Shown here: piece by piece, positions 17,296-24,462 of the stretch
Numbering within the stretch: the stretch's first letter is position 1
Layout of the letters: every line of letters starts with the position of its first letter
Source: Sphingomonas faeni
GTDB taxonomy: Bacteria > Pseudomonadota > Alphaproteobacteria > Sphingomonadales > Sphingomonadaceae
Assembly (NCBI RefSeq): GCF_024273235.1
Contig: NZ_JANBVH010000015.1
Coordinates: 43,174 to 107,173, forward strand
Direction of reading: 5' to 3'
Length of the DNA: 64,000 bases
Translations under genes and position numbers: made by a program
Notes under the pieces: generated by a model
What the model was told of the DNA's origin: nothing
What the model saw: the letters and a program-made list of their open reading frames with translations, nothing else
Database searches by the model: none

Positions 17296-17327
17296 GCGAC
17301 GATAGGTCGGCCTCAGCCTATCGTCGC
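17296..17327. terminator. Bidirectional hairpin between convergent genes
   Basis: An 11-bp perfect stem GCGACGATAGG / CCTATCGTCGC with a 10-nt loop, between the NTF2-like gene (+) and the MFS gene (-), overlapping the last codons of the latter. No clear T run. Confidence 0.6.
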
Positions 17328-18521
17328 TGCCTCCGTGCGCGACGATCCGCGGAAGCGGCTGGCGAGCGCGATCGCCGCTGCGACGAGGCACAGGATACCG
17401 AGGATCTGCAACGTCGCCGGCAGGTTGCCGCCATTGTGGCCGCGCATGAACGCGACCGCCTGGCTGCTCAGCGGCTGGCCGAGCCACCAGCCGCTCATGA
17501 ACATCCCCGTGCCGCGACCGCGGACCTCGAACGGCAGCCGGCCCATCGCCGAGACGACCAGCGCCGGCAGCAGCATGCCCGAGCCGATCTGGTTGACGAC
17601 CAGCCACGTCGTGAACAGCTGCGGCGTCGGCGAATAGTTCATCAGCACGTACGACACGCCGAGCAGGCCGAACGCGATCAGCAGCTGGGTCGGGGTGACG
17701 AAGCGCGCGGTGAACTGGCGATAGAGCAAAGTTCCGCCCGCGACGGCCAGTCCGGCGAGGCCGCTGTAGAGACCCAGCGCGCTCGTCGAACTGATGTTGT
17801 AATATTCGCTCAGCATCGTGCTGACCTGGATCTGCATCGTGAAGAACATCGTGCCGCCGAAGATCGCGACCAGCGAGATCGGCAGGATCGTGCCCCATGG
17901 GAAGCGGGCATCCGACGCGGCGAATTCCTCGATCGGCTCGTCGCTCTTGCGCGGTTCCCAGGTCCAGAGGAGCAGGGCGATCGCGAAGACGATGCTGACG
18001 CCGTACGACGCGAAGGCGCCGCGCCAGCCGAAGCTGCCGAGCGCGCCGCCGAGCAGTGCGAGGAAGATCGACGACAGCGAGGCGACCGCGGTCTGGTTGG
18101 CGAGCCATTTCTCTCGGTCGCGGCCGTGGAAATAGTCGCCAATCAGCGTGGTGCTGGAGATCACGACCAGCGCCTCCATCGCGCCGAGCACGACGCGGCT
18201 GATGATGATCGCGGTCAGGCTTTCGAGGAAGATCGGCAGGACGCCGACGATCGAGTAGATCACCAGGGCGCCGATGCACGTCTTACGCCGACCGAAGAAG
18301 TCGACGACGATGCCGGCGACGGGCGAGAGCACCGCGACGCACAGCGCCGGCAGGGTCAGCATGAGCGGGATCAGATATTCGACGCCGGGGACGTTGCGGT
18401 AGTGCGCCGTCATCGCGGGGAGGATCGGGACGAGCACGATAAGGCCCATGACCGCCATCGTGATCGGCAGGAGCAGCAATATGCCCTGTAGAGTGCCGGC
18501 CTGGCGTTCAGCGGTGATCAT
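17313..18521 (-). CDS. MFS transporter
   Basis: 402 residues with about 12 hydrophobic segments. The loop 2-3 motif GIVVDFFGRRKTCIG is the MFS motif A region. It probably imports an aromatic or organic acid, or exports one; the subfamily is not certain. It lies 163 nt downstream of the SDR of the FAH/HDH operon on the same strand, but has its own CACCTAACTC element about 115 nt upstream, so it may be a separate unit of the same regulon. Confidence 0.85.
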   Translation of the reverse strand: MITAERQAGTLQGILLLLPITMAVMGLIVLVPILPAMTAHYRNVPGVEYLIPLMLTLPALCVAVLSPVAGIVVDFFGRRKTCIGALVIYSIVGVLPIFLESLTAIIISRVVLGAMEALVVISSTTLIGDYFHGRDREKWLANQTAVASLSSIFLALLGGALGSFGWRGAFASYGVSIVFAIALLLWTWEPRKSDEPIEEFAASDARFPWGTILPISLVAIFGGTMFFTMQIQVSTMLSEYYNISSTSALGLYSGLAGLAVAGGTLLYRQFTARFVTPTQLLIAFGLLGVSYVLMNYSPTPQLFTTWLVVNQIGSGMLLPALVVSAMGRLPFEVRGRGTGMFMSGWWLGQPLSSQAVAFMRGHNGGNLPATLQILGILCLVAAAIALASRFRGSSRTEAATIG

Positions 18522-18635
18522 AGGCGTGCCTTCCCTCGACGAGGCCGGACGTCGGGCCAGATCGCAAGCCCTGGAGCGCGATCGAGCAGAATCCTGCCAT
18601 TTGCATCGGGTTGGATTAGGTTGGGCGACCTGCGC

Positions 18636-18650
18636 GAGTTAGGTGTAAAT
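18636..18650 (-). promoter_or_regulatory. CACCTAACTC element upstream of MFS gene
   Basis: On the minus strand TTTACACCTAACTCG, followed after 3 nt by GGTCGCC. The core is shared with the elements at 21834 and 21898, always in the orientation of the gene it precedes. Confidence 0.5.
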
Positions 18651-18684
18651 ACTCGGCCCCTAGGTCGGAGGCAGGCGGCAGAGG

Positions 18685-19449
18685 TCAGTCCGCGGTCCAG
18701 CCGCCATCGACGACCAGGCTGGTGCCGGTCATCATCGCCGACGCGTCCGATGCCAGGAACAGGACTGCGCCCATCAGGTCCGTCACTTGTCCGAGACGGC
18801 CGAGCTTGATCTTCTGGAGCACGCTCGACTTGAACGCTTCGTCCTCGAAATACGGCTTGGTCAGCGGCGTCTCGATGAAAGTCGGCGCTATCGTGTTGGA
18901 GCGGATGCGGTGTTTCGCGAGATCGAGCGCGAAGGCCTTGTTCATGCCCTCCAGCGCCCATTTCGATGCGCAGTACAGCGACCGGTTGATCCCGCCGACA
19001 TGACCCATCTGCGATCCCATGTGGATCAGCGACCCGGCCACGCCGTCCTCGATCATCTTTCGAGCGACCGCTTGTGCGACGAAGAAGCTGCTCTTCACGT
19101 TCAGATCGAGCACCGCGTCGAAATCAGCCTCGGCGACGTCGATCATCGACATCGGCCGGTTGGTGCCGGCATTGTTGACGAGGATGTCGAATGCGGGTCG
19201 CTCGGCAAAGAAGTGCGCGACCGCATCGAGATCGGTCACGTCGAGCCGAGCCGCGACCGCCCGACCACCCGCAGCGACGATCTCCAAGGCGGCTGCCTCG
19301 ATCTCGTCGAGGCTGCGGGCGACCAGAGTCACTTCGGCCTGCGCCTCTGCCAATGCAGCCGCGCTGGCCAGCCCGATGCCCCGGCCCGCGCCCGTCACCA
19401 CGGCACGGCGGCCATCGAGCCGGAAACTGGGTGTGACGGGGAGGGTCAA
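18685..19449 (-). CDS. Short-chain dehydrogenase (SDR) of FAH/HDH-like operon
   Basis: 254 residues. TTG at 19449-19447 overlaps the stop of the upstream dehydrogenase (TTGA), the only start that fits the family N-terminus. NAD-binding TGAGRGIG (19-26), NNAG, Ser146, Tyr159 and Lys163 (YCASK) are present; the [11 protein letters not shown] and [12 protein letters not shown] stretches are typical of FabG-like sugar-acid or hydroxy-acid dehydrogenases. It works with the neighbouring HisD-like and FAH proteins (inference). Confidence 0.85.
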   Translation of the reverse strand: MTLPVTPSFRLDGRRAVVTGAGRGIGLASAAALAEAQAEVTLVARSLDEIEAAALEIVAAGGRAVAARLDVTDLDAVAHFFAERPAFDILVNNAGTNRPMSMIDVAEADFDAVLDLNVKSSFFVAQAVARKMIEDGVAGSLIHMGSQMGHVGGINRSLYCASKWALEGMNKAFALDLAKHRIRSNTIAPTFIETPLTKPYFEDEAFKSSVLQKIKLGRLGQVTDLMGAVLFLASDASAMMTGTSLVVDGGWTAD

Positions 19450-20762
19450 CGGGGTTCCACCTTTCCGGCATAGGGCACGTTGCGGCCGCCATAGCGGCGT
19501 ACCCGGATATTGGCCTGTTCGCCATGCCCGGCAAAGCCCTCCAGCGCGCAGAGCCGGCTGCAATATTCGCCGATCATCGCCGAGGCCTCGTCGGTCAGCA
19601 CGCGCTGATAGGTGCAGGTCTTGAGGAATTTCCCGACCCACAGCCCGCCGGTGTAGCGTGCCGCCTTCTTGGTCGGCAGCGTGTGGTTGGTGCCGATCAC
19701 CTTGTCGCCATATGCGACATTGGTGCGGGCGCCGAGGAACAGCGCGCCGTAGTTGGTCATGTGATGCAGGAAATAGTCGGGGTTGCGGGTCATGACCTGG
19801 ACGTGCTCGGAGGCGATCTCGTCGGCGATGCGGACCATCTCGGCATCGTCCTCCGCGACGATCACCTCGCCGAAGCTGTCCCAGGCGCGGCGGGCGTACT
19901 CCGCGGTCGGCAGGATCAGCAGGAGCCGCTCGATCTCGCGCATTGTATCCTCGGCGAGCTTCCGGCTGGTGGTGAGCAGGATCGCCGGGCTGTCGGGGCC
20001 GTGTTCGGCCTGGCCAAGCAAGTCGGTCGCGGCGAGCTCGCCATCGCAGCCGATCTCGTCGGCGATGACCAAAGTCTCGGTCGGGCCGGCGAACAGATCG
20101 ATGCCGACGCGACCGAACAGCTGGCGCTTGGCTTCGGCGACGAACGCGTTGCCGGGGCCGACGAGGATATCGACCGGCGCGATCGACTGCGTCCCGAGCC
20201 CCATCGCGGCGACCGCCTGGATCCCGCCGAGACAGTAGATTTCGTCCGCGCCCGCCATCGCCTGCGCGGCGACGATCGCCGGCGCGGGCTTGCCGTTGAA
20301 CGGGGGGGCGCAGGTCACGACGCGGGGAACGCCGGCGACCTTGGCGGTGATGACGGACATGTGCGCGGAGGCGAGCAGCGGGTATTTGCCACCCGGCACG
20401 TAGCAGCCCGCGGCATTGAGCGGCAGGTTCTTGTGGCCAAGCACGATGCCCGGCAGCGTCTCGACCTCGACGTCGGTCATGCTGGCGCGCTGGATCTGCG
20501 CGAAATTGCGGACCTGCGCCTGCGCGAACTCGATGTCCTTGAGGTCCTGCCCGGAGAGTTGGTCGAGACAGTCCTGGATCTCGCGCGGGGTCAGCAGATA
20601 GCTGTCGCGATCCCAGGCATCGAACTTGATCGAGAGATCGCGGACCGCCGCATCGCCGCGCGTCTCGATATCCGCGAGGATGCCCTCGACGGTGTCCCGG
20701 ACCTGGCGATTGGTTTCGGCCTTGGCCTCCGCGGTCGCGCCGCGCTTCAGATAAATCGCCAT
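19446..20762 (-). CDS. Histidinol-dehydrogenase-family dehydrogenase (catabolic paralogue)
   Basis: 438 residues, zinc- and NAD-dependent alcohol-to-acid oxidation in two steps is the family chemistry. [20 protein letters not shown] (zinc-ligand Gln and His), SEHVQVMT (catalytic Glu-His), GTNHTLPT and the C-terminal EGFAGHGEQ (zinc His) are all kept. No his genes lie nearby; it is flanked by an FAH hydrolase and an SDR, so a role in oxidising a hydroxylated catabolite, as with sulfopropanediol dehydrogenase HpsN, is more likely than histidine synthesis (inference). Confidence 0.85.
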   Translation of the reverse strand: MAIYLKRGATAEAKAETNRQVRDTVEGILADIETRGDAAVRDLSIKFDAWDRDSYLLTPREIQDCLDQLSGQDLKDIEFAQAQVRNFAQIQRASMTDVEVETLPGIVLGHKNLPLNAAGCYVPGGKYPLLASAHMSVITAKVAGVPRVVTCAPPFNGKPAPAIVAAQAMAGADEIYCLGGIQAVAAMGLGTQSIAPVDILVGPGNAFVAEAKRQLFGRVGIDLFAGPTETLVIADEIGCDGELAATDLLGQAEHGPDSPAILLTTSRKLAEDTMREIERLLLILPTAEYARRAWDSFGEVIVAEDDAEMVRIADEIASEHVQVMTRNPDYFLHHMTNYGALFLGARTNVAYGDKVIGTNHTLPTKKAARYTGGLWVGKFLKTCTYQRVLTDEASAMIGEYCSRLCALEGFAGHGEQANIRVRRYGGRNVPYAGKVEPR

Positions 20763-20812
20763 GCGAACCTCCTTGATACTATTTGAACTCTGCTGGCCGA
20801 TGCTGACCCCGG

Positions 20813-21802
20813 CTAGCCGATGTCGGCCCGGACATAGCTTTGCTCGATCGCACCGAAGATCGATCGTCCGGCGGTGTCGAACATCTCGATGCGGACGCGG
20901 TCGCCGAACTTCAGATACGGCGTCCGCGGTGCGCCCTCGTCGACGAGCTCGATCGCGCGGCGTTCGGCGATGCAGGCCGAGCCCACCTCGCGGAAATTCT
21001 CGTTCGAGATGGTGCCGGTGCCGATCAGCGTTCCCGCCGCCAGATTGCGCGTGCGCGCGGCGTGGGCGATCAGCTCGCCGAACGAGAAGCCCATGGCGCC
21101 GCAATGCGGATGGCCGAACGGCTGATCGTTCCAGTGCACGTGGAGCGGCAGGTGGACACGCCCATCGCGCCACGCATCGCCCAGTTCGTCGGGCGTCACC
21201 GCCACCGGCCCGAACGTGGTCGCGCCCTTGGACTGGAGAAAGCCGAAGCCGGTCTTCAGATCCTTGGCCGCGAGCGCGCGCAGGCTGGTGTCGTTGGCCA
21301 ATGTCAGCAACCGGATGTGGCTTTCGGCCTGCGCGACGGTCGTCCCCATCGGCACCCGGTCGAGGATGACCACGAGCTCGGCCTCGAAATCCATGCCATC
21401 GTCTTCGGAAGGCAGGGGGACATCGTCGCAGGCGCCGATCAGGTCGTCGCCCGCACCCTGGTACATCAGCGGTACGCTGCGCTTTTCGGGCGGCGGATCG
21501 AGGCCGAACACCTTCTCCAGTAGATCGCCGTGCGAGTGGAACGCCGAGGCGTCGAGCCACTGCCAGGCGCGCGGCAACGGTGCGGCGAGCCTGCGCGGTT
21601 CGAGCGCGATCGCGCCGGGCGCGGTGCCGGCGTTGAGCGCGGCGTAGAGCTGCTCCAGCGCGTCGGCGACCAGATCCCATTTCTCGATCGCGGTCTGGAG
21701 CGTCGGGGTGATCGCAGTTGCCGCTACGGACCGCGTCAGATCGCGGGATACGACGTGCAGCACGCCGTCGGGCGAACCATCCTTGAGTGTTGCGAGCTTC
21801 AT
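20813..21802 (-). CDS. Fumarylacetoacetate-hydrolase-family protein
   Basis: 329 residues with an N-terminal FAA-hydrolase domain and the catalytic body: metal-binding [58 protein letters not shown]. The family cleaves C-C bonds of acyl-pyruvates or diketo acids or isomerises or decarboxylates ring-cleavage products. It heads the operon FAH, HDH-like, SDR (50 nt before the HDH start). It could process the dioxygenase product or a diketo-sugar acid. Confidence 0.88.
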   Translation of the reverse strand: MKLATLKDGSPDGVLHVVSRDLTRSVAATAITPTLQTAIEKWDLVADALEQLYAALNAGTAPGAIALEPRRLAAPLPRAWQWLDASAFHSHGDLLEKVFGLDPPPEKRSVPLMYQGAGDDLIGACDDVPLPSEDDGMDFEAELVVILDRVPMGTTVAQAESHIRLLTLANDTSLRALAAKDLKTGFGFLQSKGATTFGPVAVTPDELGDAWRDGRVHLPLHVHWNDQPFGHPHCGAMGFSFGELIAHAARTRNLAAGTLIGTGTISNENFREVGSACIAERRAIELVDEGAPRTPYLKFGDRVRIEMFDTAGRSIFGAIEQSYVRADIG

Positions 21803-21833
21803 CGCCGGCGCTGTCGCGTGCGCGCCCGACGAG

Positions 21834-21849
21834 AGTTAGGTGCAAAGAT
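21834..21849 (-). promoter_or_regulatory. CACCTAACTC element upstream of FAH operon
   Basis: Minus strand CTTTGCACCTAACTCT, 31-47 nt before the FAH start codon; it may overlap a -10 region. It forms a divergent pair with the element at 21898. Confidence 0.5.
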
Positions 21850-21897
21850 TCCAGGCGCTTCGGTTCGCCCGTGCGGGGCGTCCATAGCGGCAATTCT

Positions 21898-21911
21898 AGC
21901 ACCTAACTCGC
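21898..21911 (+). promoter_or_regulatory. CACCTAACTC element upstream of exported module 2
   Basis: AGCACCTAACTCGC, followed by TTGGTCGCC as in the copy upstream of the MFS gene. It lies about 100 nt before the DUF6152 start and points the same way. Confidence 0.5.
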
Positions 21912-21965
21912 TTGGTCGCCTTGGTCTAAACCGCGGCAACGCTTTGGCTGTGTGCTGCCAGCGAG

Positions 21966-21989
21966 GATATGCTGTAGCGTCGGCATATC
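21966..21989. promoter_or_regulatory. Inverted repeat upstream of DUF6152 gene 2
   Basis: GATATGC and GCATATC, 7-bp arms with 10 nt between, 23 nt before the GTG start. Possible operator or 5'-UTR hairpin. Confidence 0.4.
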
Positions 21990-22012
21990 GAGAACTTCGA
22001 AAGGTGACTGCG

Positions 22013-22435
22013 GTGAAAGTGCTGAGTTCAACTCGTGTTTCGGCTGTATTGGCGGCGTCGTTACTTGCCGTAGTGGCAATTCCAGTGGCCGCACATCATT
22101 CAGCAGCGCCGTTCGACATGACCCGGAAGATCAGCATCAGCGGCACGGTCGAGAAGTGGGTGTGGTCCAACCCGCACTCGTGGCTGTACATCCGGACCAC
22201 CAAGCCCGGCGGCGCGCAGGAAATCTGGGGTTTCGAGGCCGGCAGCGCCGGGATGCTCGCGCGCAGCGGCTGGAACTCGGGCGACATGAAAACCGGCGAC
22301 AAGGTGACCGTCACCGCCAGCCCGAGCCGTAACGGACGGCCCGTGGGGCTGATCAGCGAGGTCAAGCTGGCCAACGGCAAGGTGCTGGGCGCCGGCTTCG
22401 GTGCACCGCCTCCCGGCGTTGCTCCGGGTAACTGA
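22013..22435 (+). CDS. DUF6152 exported protein, module 2
   Basis: 140 residues from GTG 22013, with GAAAGG 9 nt upstream. Signal peptide to about residue 26 (AIPVAA|HH), then HHSAAPFD, SGTVEKWVWSNPHSW, GDKVTVTASPSRNGRP and VKLANGKVL. It is paralogous to the protein at 10925 and likewise heads a GHWEGD-SnoaL-like series. Divergent from the FAH operon, with a shared 210-bp regulatory region. Function unknown. Confidence 0.8.
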   Translation: MKVLSSTRVSAVLAASLLAVVAIPVAAHHSAAPFDMTRKISISGTVEKWVWSNPHSWLYIRTTKPGGAQEIWGFEAGSAGMLARSGWNSGDMKTGDKVTVTASPSRNGRPVGLISEVKLANGKVLGAGFGAPPPGVAPGN

Positions 22436-22448
22436 TCGGGGGATGATC

Positions 22449-23399
22449 ATGAAGTATCACACAGCATTGCTGGCGGCGTTCCTGGGGTCGGCGATGATGA
22501 CGCTGCCGTTGGCTGTGTCCGCGCAGGCCGGTCCTCCTCCGGGCCCGGGTTCAGGTCCGGGCCCAGGTCCGGGTGGGGCGCAGGATCGTCCGATCGAGAT
22601 CCCGATGCAGGCGCCTTCGCCGAACACGATGCAGCCACCGTCGACCGCGCTTGGATCGAAATGGTCCGATGTCACCAAGCTGCCCGATTTCTTCACCGGC
22701 AACTGGCAGAGCGTCACGTCGTTCCTGGACCGCGAGCCGAAGACACCGCTGACCCCGAAGGCGAAGGCCTATGCGGACACGTTCAAGCCGATCACCGACA
22801 TTCCGTTTGCGGGTGCAGGCTGCAAGACGCCGGGCATGCCGACGATCCAGCGCCTCGGCTCGCCGCTGAAGTTCTTCTTCGAGCCGGGCATGATCGCGAT
22901 CTATATCGAAAACAGCAGCATGACGCGGTTCATCAAGGTCAACGGCAAGCACGCCGCCCGCCCGAACCCGAGCTATCTGGGTGACTCGATCGGCCATTTC
23001 GAGGGCAACGAGTTCGTCGTCGAAAGCATCGCCTTCGCCGACGACATTCTGTTCCAGTACACCAATTTCCCCGGCAAGGGCACGAGCCGCTTCGTCCTGC
23101 CGATCGAGTCGGTGTTCGGTCCGCATGGTCCGAACCTGAAGATGGTCGAGCGGATGAAGCTGCTCGATCCCGACACGATGGAGATCAAGCTGACGATCTA
23201 CGACGATACCGTCTGGACCGAGCCCTATGTCGCCAACACGCAGATCTTCAAGCGGAACCGCGGCGATGCCGGCCTGCCGGCCGAATGGGTCTGTGGATCG
23301 GGCGCCGATCCGCTCGAGTTCGATCCGGCGACCAACGAGTCGGTGATGCAGGATCCGGCCGAAGTGCTCAAGAAACTCCAGGCAAAAGACGCGAAGTAA
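22449..23399 (+). CDS. Exported 'GHWEGD' family protein, paralogue 3
   Basis: 316 residues from ATG 22449 (GGGGG 6 nt upstream; an ATG two codons earlier is possible). Signal peptide to about residue 24, a striking Gly-Pro linker (PPPGPGSGPGPGPGG), then FTGNWQS, LTPKAKAY, CKTPGMP (Cys125), GHFEGNEFVVES, RMKLLDPDTMEIKLTIYDD, WTEPY and AEWVC (Cys282). The motif order and cysteine pair match paralogues 1 and 2. Just 13 nt after the DUF6152 gene. Function unknown. Confidence 0.75.
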   Translation: MKYHTALLAAFLGSAMMTLPLAVSAQAGPPPGPGSGPGPGPGGAQDRPIEIPMQAPSPNTMQPPSTALGSKWSDVTKLPDFFTGNWQSVTSFLDREPKTPLTPKAKAYADTFKPITDIPFAGAGCKTPGMPTIQRLGSPLKFFFEPGMIAIYIENSSMTRFIKVNGKHAARPNPSYLGDSIGHFEGNEFVVESIAFADDILFQYTNFPGKGTSRFVLPIESVFGPHGPNLKMVERMKLLDPDTMEIKLTIYDDTVWTEPYVANTQIFKRNRGDAGLPAEWVCGSGADPLEFDPATNESVMQDPAEVLKKLQAKDAK

Positions 23400-23435
23400 C
23401 GCGCGGATCGCCGTCAATCAGGTGGGGAATTTACG

Positions 23436-23972
23436 ATGAAATATATGGCTGGATTGGCCGTCGTCTGCGCTTTGGCGACGGCGGGCATGGCGAGTGCGCA
23501 GGGTCCTGTGGCGAGTGCGCCGGCCGGCGGTTTCAAGCCGACGGTCGAGGACTGGATGGGCGTCAACGCCGCGGTCGACAATTACACGCTCGGGCTCGAG
23601 CGGCAGGACATGGCGCGGTTCGACAAGGCGTTCTGGCCCGAGGCGACGATCGTCGCGCAGCCCGAGCCGGGCAAGAGCTTCACGATGCCGTACCGCGCCG
23701 CGGCGATGCCACCGCCAGCCCCACCCGGCGGCGGGCCGCTGCCCAACGCGATCGGCAACGGTAACCCGCCCTGGCATCTGTCGCTGAGCCATCACTTCGA
23801 GTTCCAGAGCCCGACGCGGGCGACGCAATACGGCTACTTCGTGAGCGTCTATCCCGACCTGAAGACGAAGACGACGATCGTCGGCCTGCCCGGGCATTAC
23901 GAGGACGTTCTCGAAAAGCGCAACGGCGAGTGGCGTATCCTCCAGCGTACGACGGTGATCGGCGGCAAATAG
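23436..23972 (+). CDS. Exported NTF2/SnoaL-like protein, module 2
   Basis: 178 residues; signal peptide to about residue 21 (GMASAQ). The body VNAAVDNYTLGLERQDMARF, DKAFWPEA and HYEDVLEKRNGEWRILQRTTV fits the SnoaL-like fold. A Pro-rich insert (MPPPAPPGGGPLP) interrupts the domain. Together with the two genes before it this repeats the order seen at 10925-13642. It is followed by a strong terminator. Confidence 0.75.
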   Translation: MKYMAGLAVVCALATAGMASAQGPVASAPAGGFKPTVEDWMGVNAAVDNYTLGLERQDMARFDKAFWPEATIVAQPEPGKSFTMPYRAAAMPPPAPPGGGPLPNAIGNGNPPWHLSLSHHFEFQSPTRATQYGYFVSVYPDLKTKTTIVGLPGHYEDVLEKRNGEWRILQRTTVIGGK

Positions 23973-24018
23973 GCGCCAACACCGGACGTTTTCGACGACC
24001 GGTTTGAAGGGACACAGC

Positions 24019-24066
24019 GCCGGGACTGCAACGCGTGGCGACACGCAGTGCAGTCCCGGCGTTTTT
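24019..24066 (+). terminator. Strong intrinsic terminator after exported module 2
   Basis: A 12-bp perfect stem GCCGGGACTGCA / TGCAGTCCCGGC around an 18-nt loop, then GTTTTT. It lies 47 nt after the SnoaL-like stop codon. Confidence 0.85.
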
Positions 24067-24226
24067 CGTCGTCTCGCTCCGGGGGGCGTCGCGGACGGTG
24101 ACGGAGGTCGCGTCAGAAGTCCCGCCGGACTGCTCGATGCCGACATGATGGTCGCGCCTGCAAATGGCGGCGGGCGGGGAGTTCGGGCTTCGCCATCCAG
24201 CTCGGCTGGAGAGATCTATCCTGGTC

Positions 24227-24333
24227 CGTCATGCCGGAATTGTTCGCGCATCCACGGTACCGTTAAATCGAGAGATTGCGGTTTGTGGAACGGTGGACCC
24301 CGGAACGCGTCCGGGGTGACGGAGCGATCGTGA
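24227..24333. repeat. Dispersed inverted repeat, family 8 (degenerate)
   Basis: Left arm beginning CCGTCATGCCGG and right arm ending CCGGGGTGACGG pair imperfectly over about 36 bp each. It is typical of palindromic intergenic repeats in sphingomonads. The rest of 23973-24462 holds only the two terminators. Confidence 0.6.
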
Positions 24334-24410
24334 CCCGCAACGGCGGGGTCGGACTCCACCGCGCTCGATACGCGCTGCACGATCGGCGATTATCAGCGCA
24401 CAAACGCAAA

Positions 24411-24445
24411 CGGGCAGCGACCAGGGGATACCCGATCGCTGCCCG
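24411..24445 (-). terminator. Terminator of TonB receptor gene 2
   Basis: Stem CGGGCAGCGA / TCGCTGCCCG with a 15-nt loop, followed on the minus strand by TTTGCGTTTG, just after the receptor stop codon. Confidence 0.7.
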
Positions 24446-24462
24446 TCCGCTGCGTCGTTGCC

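Noticed and set aside
19446..20762. Histidine biosynthesis hisD
   Set aside because: The family match is good, but no hisG, hisB or other his gene adjoins, and the neighbours are catabolic. I call it a paralogue.
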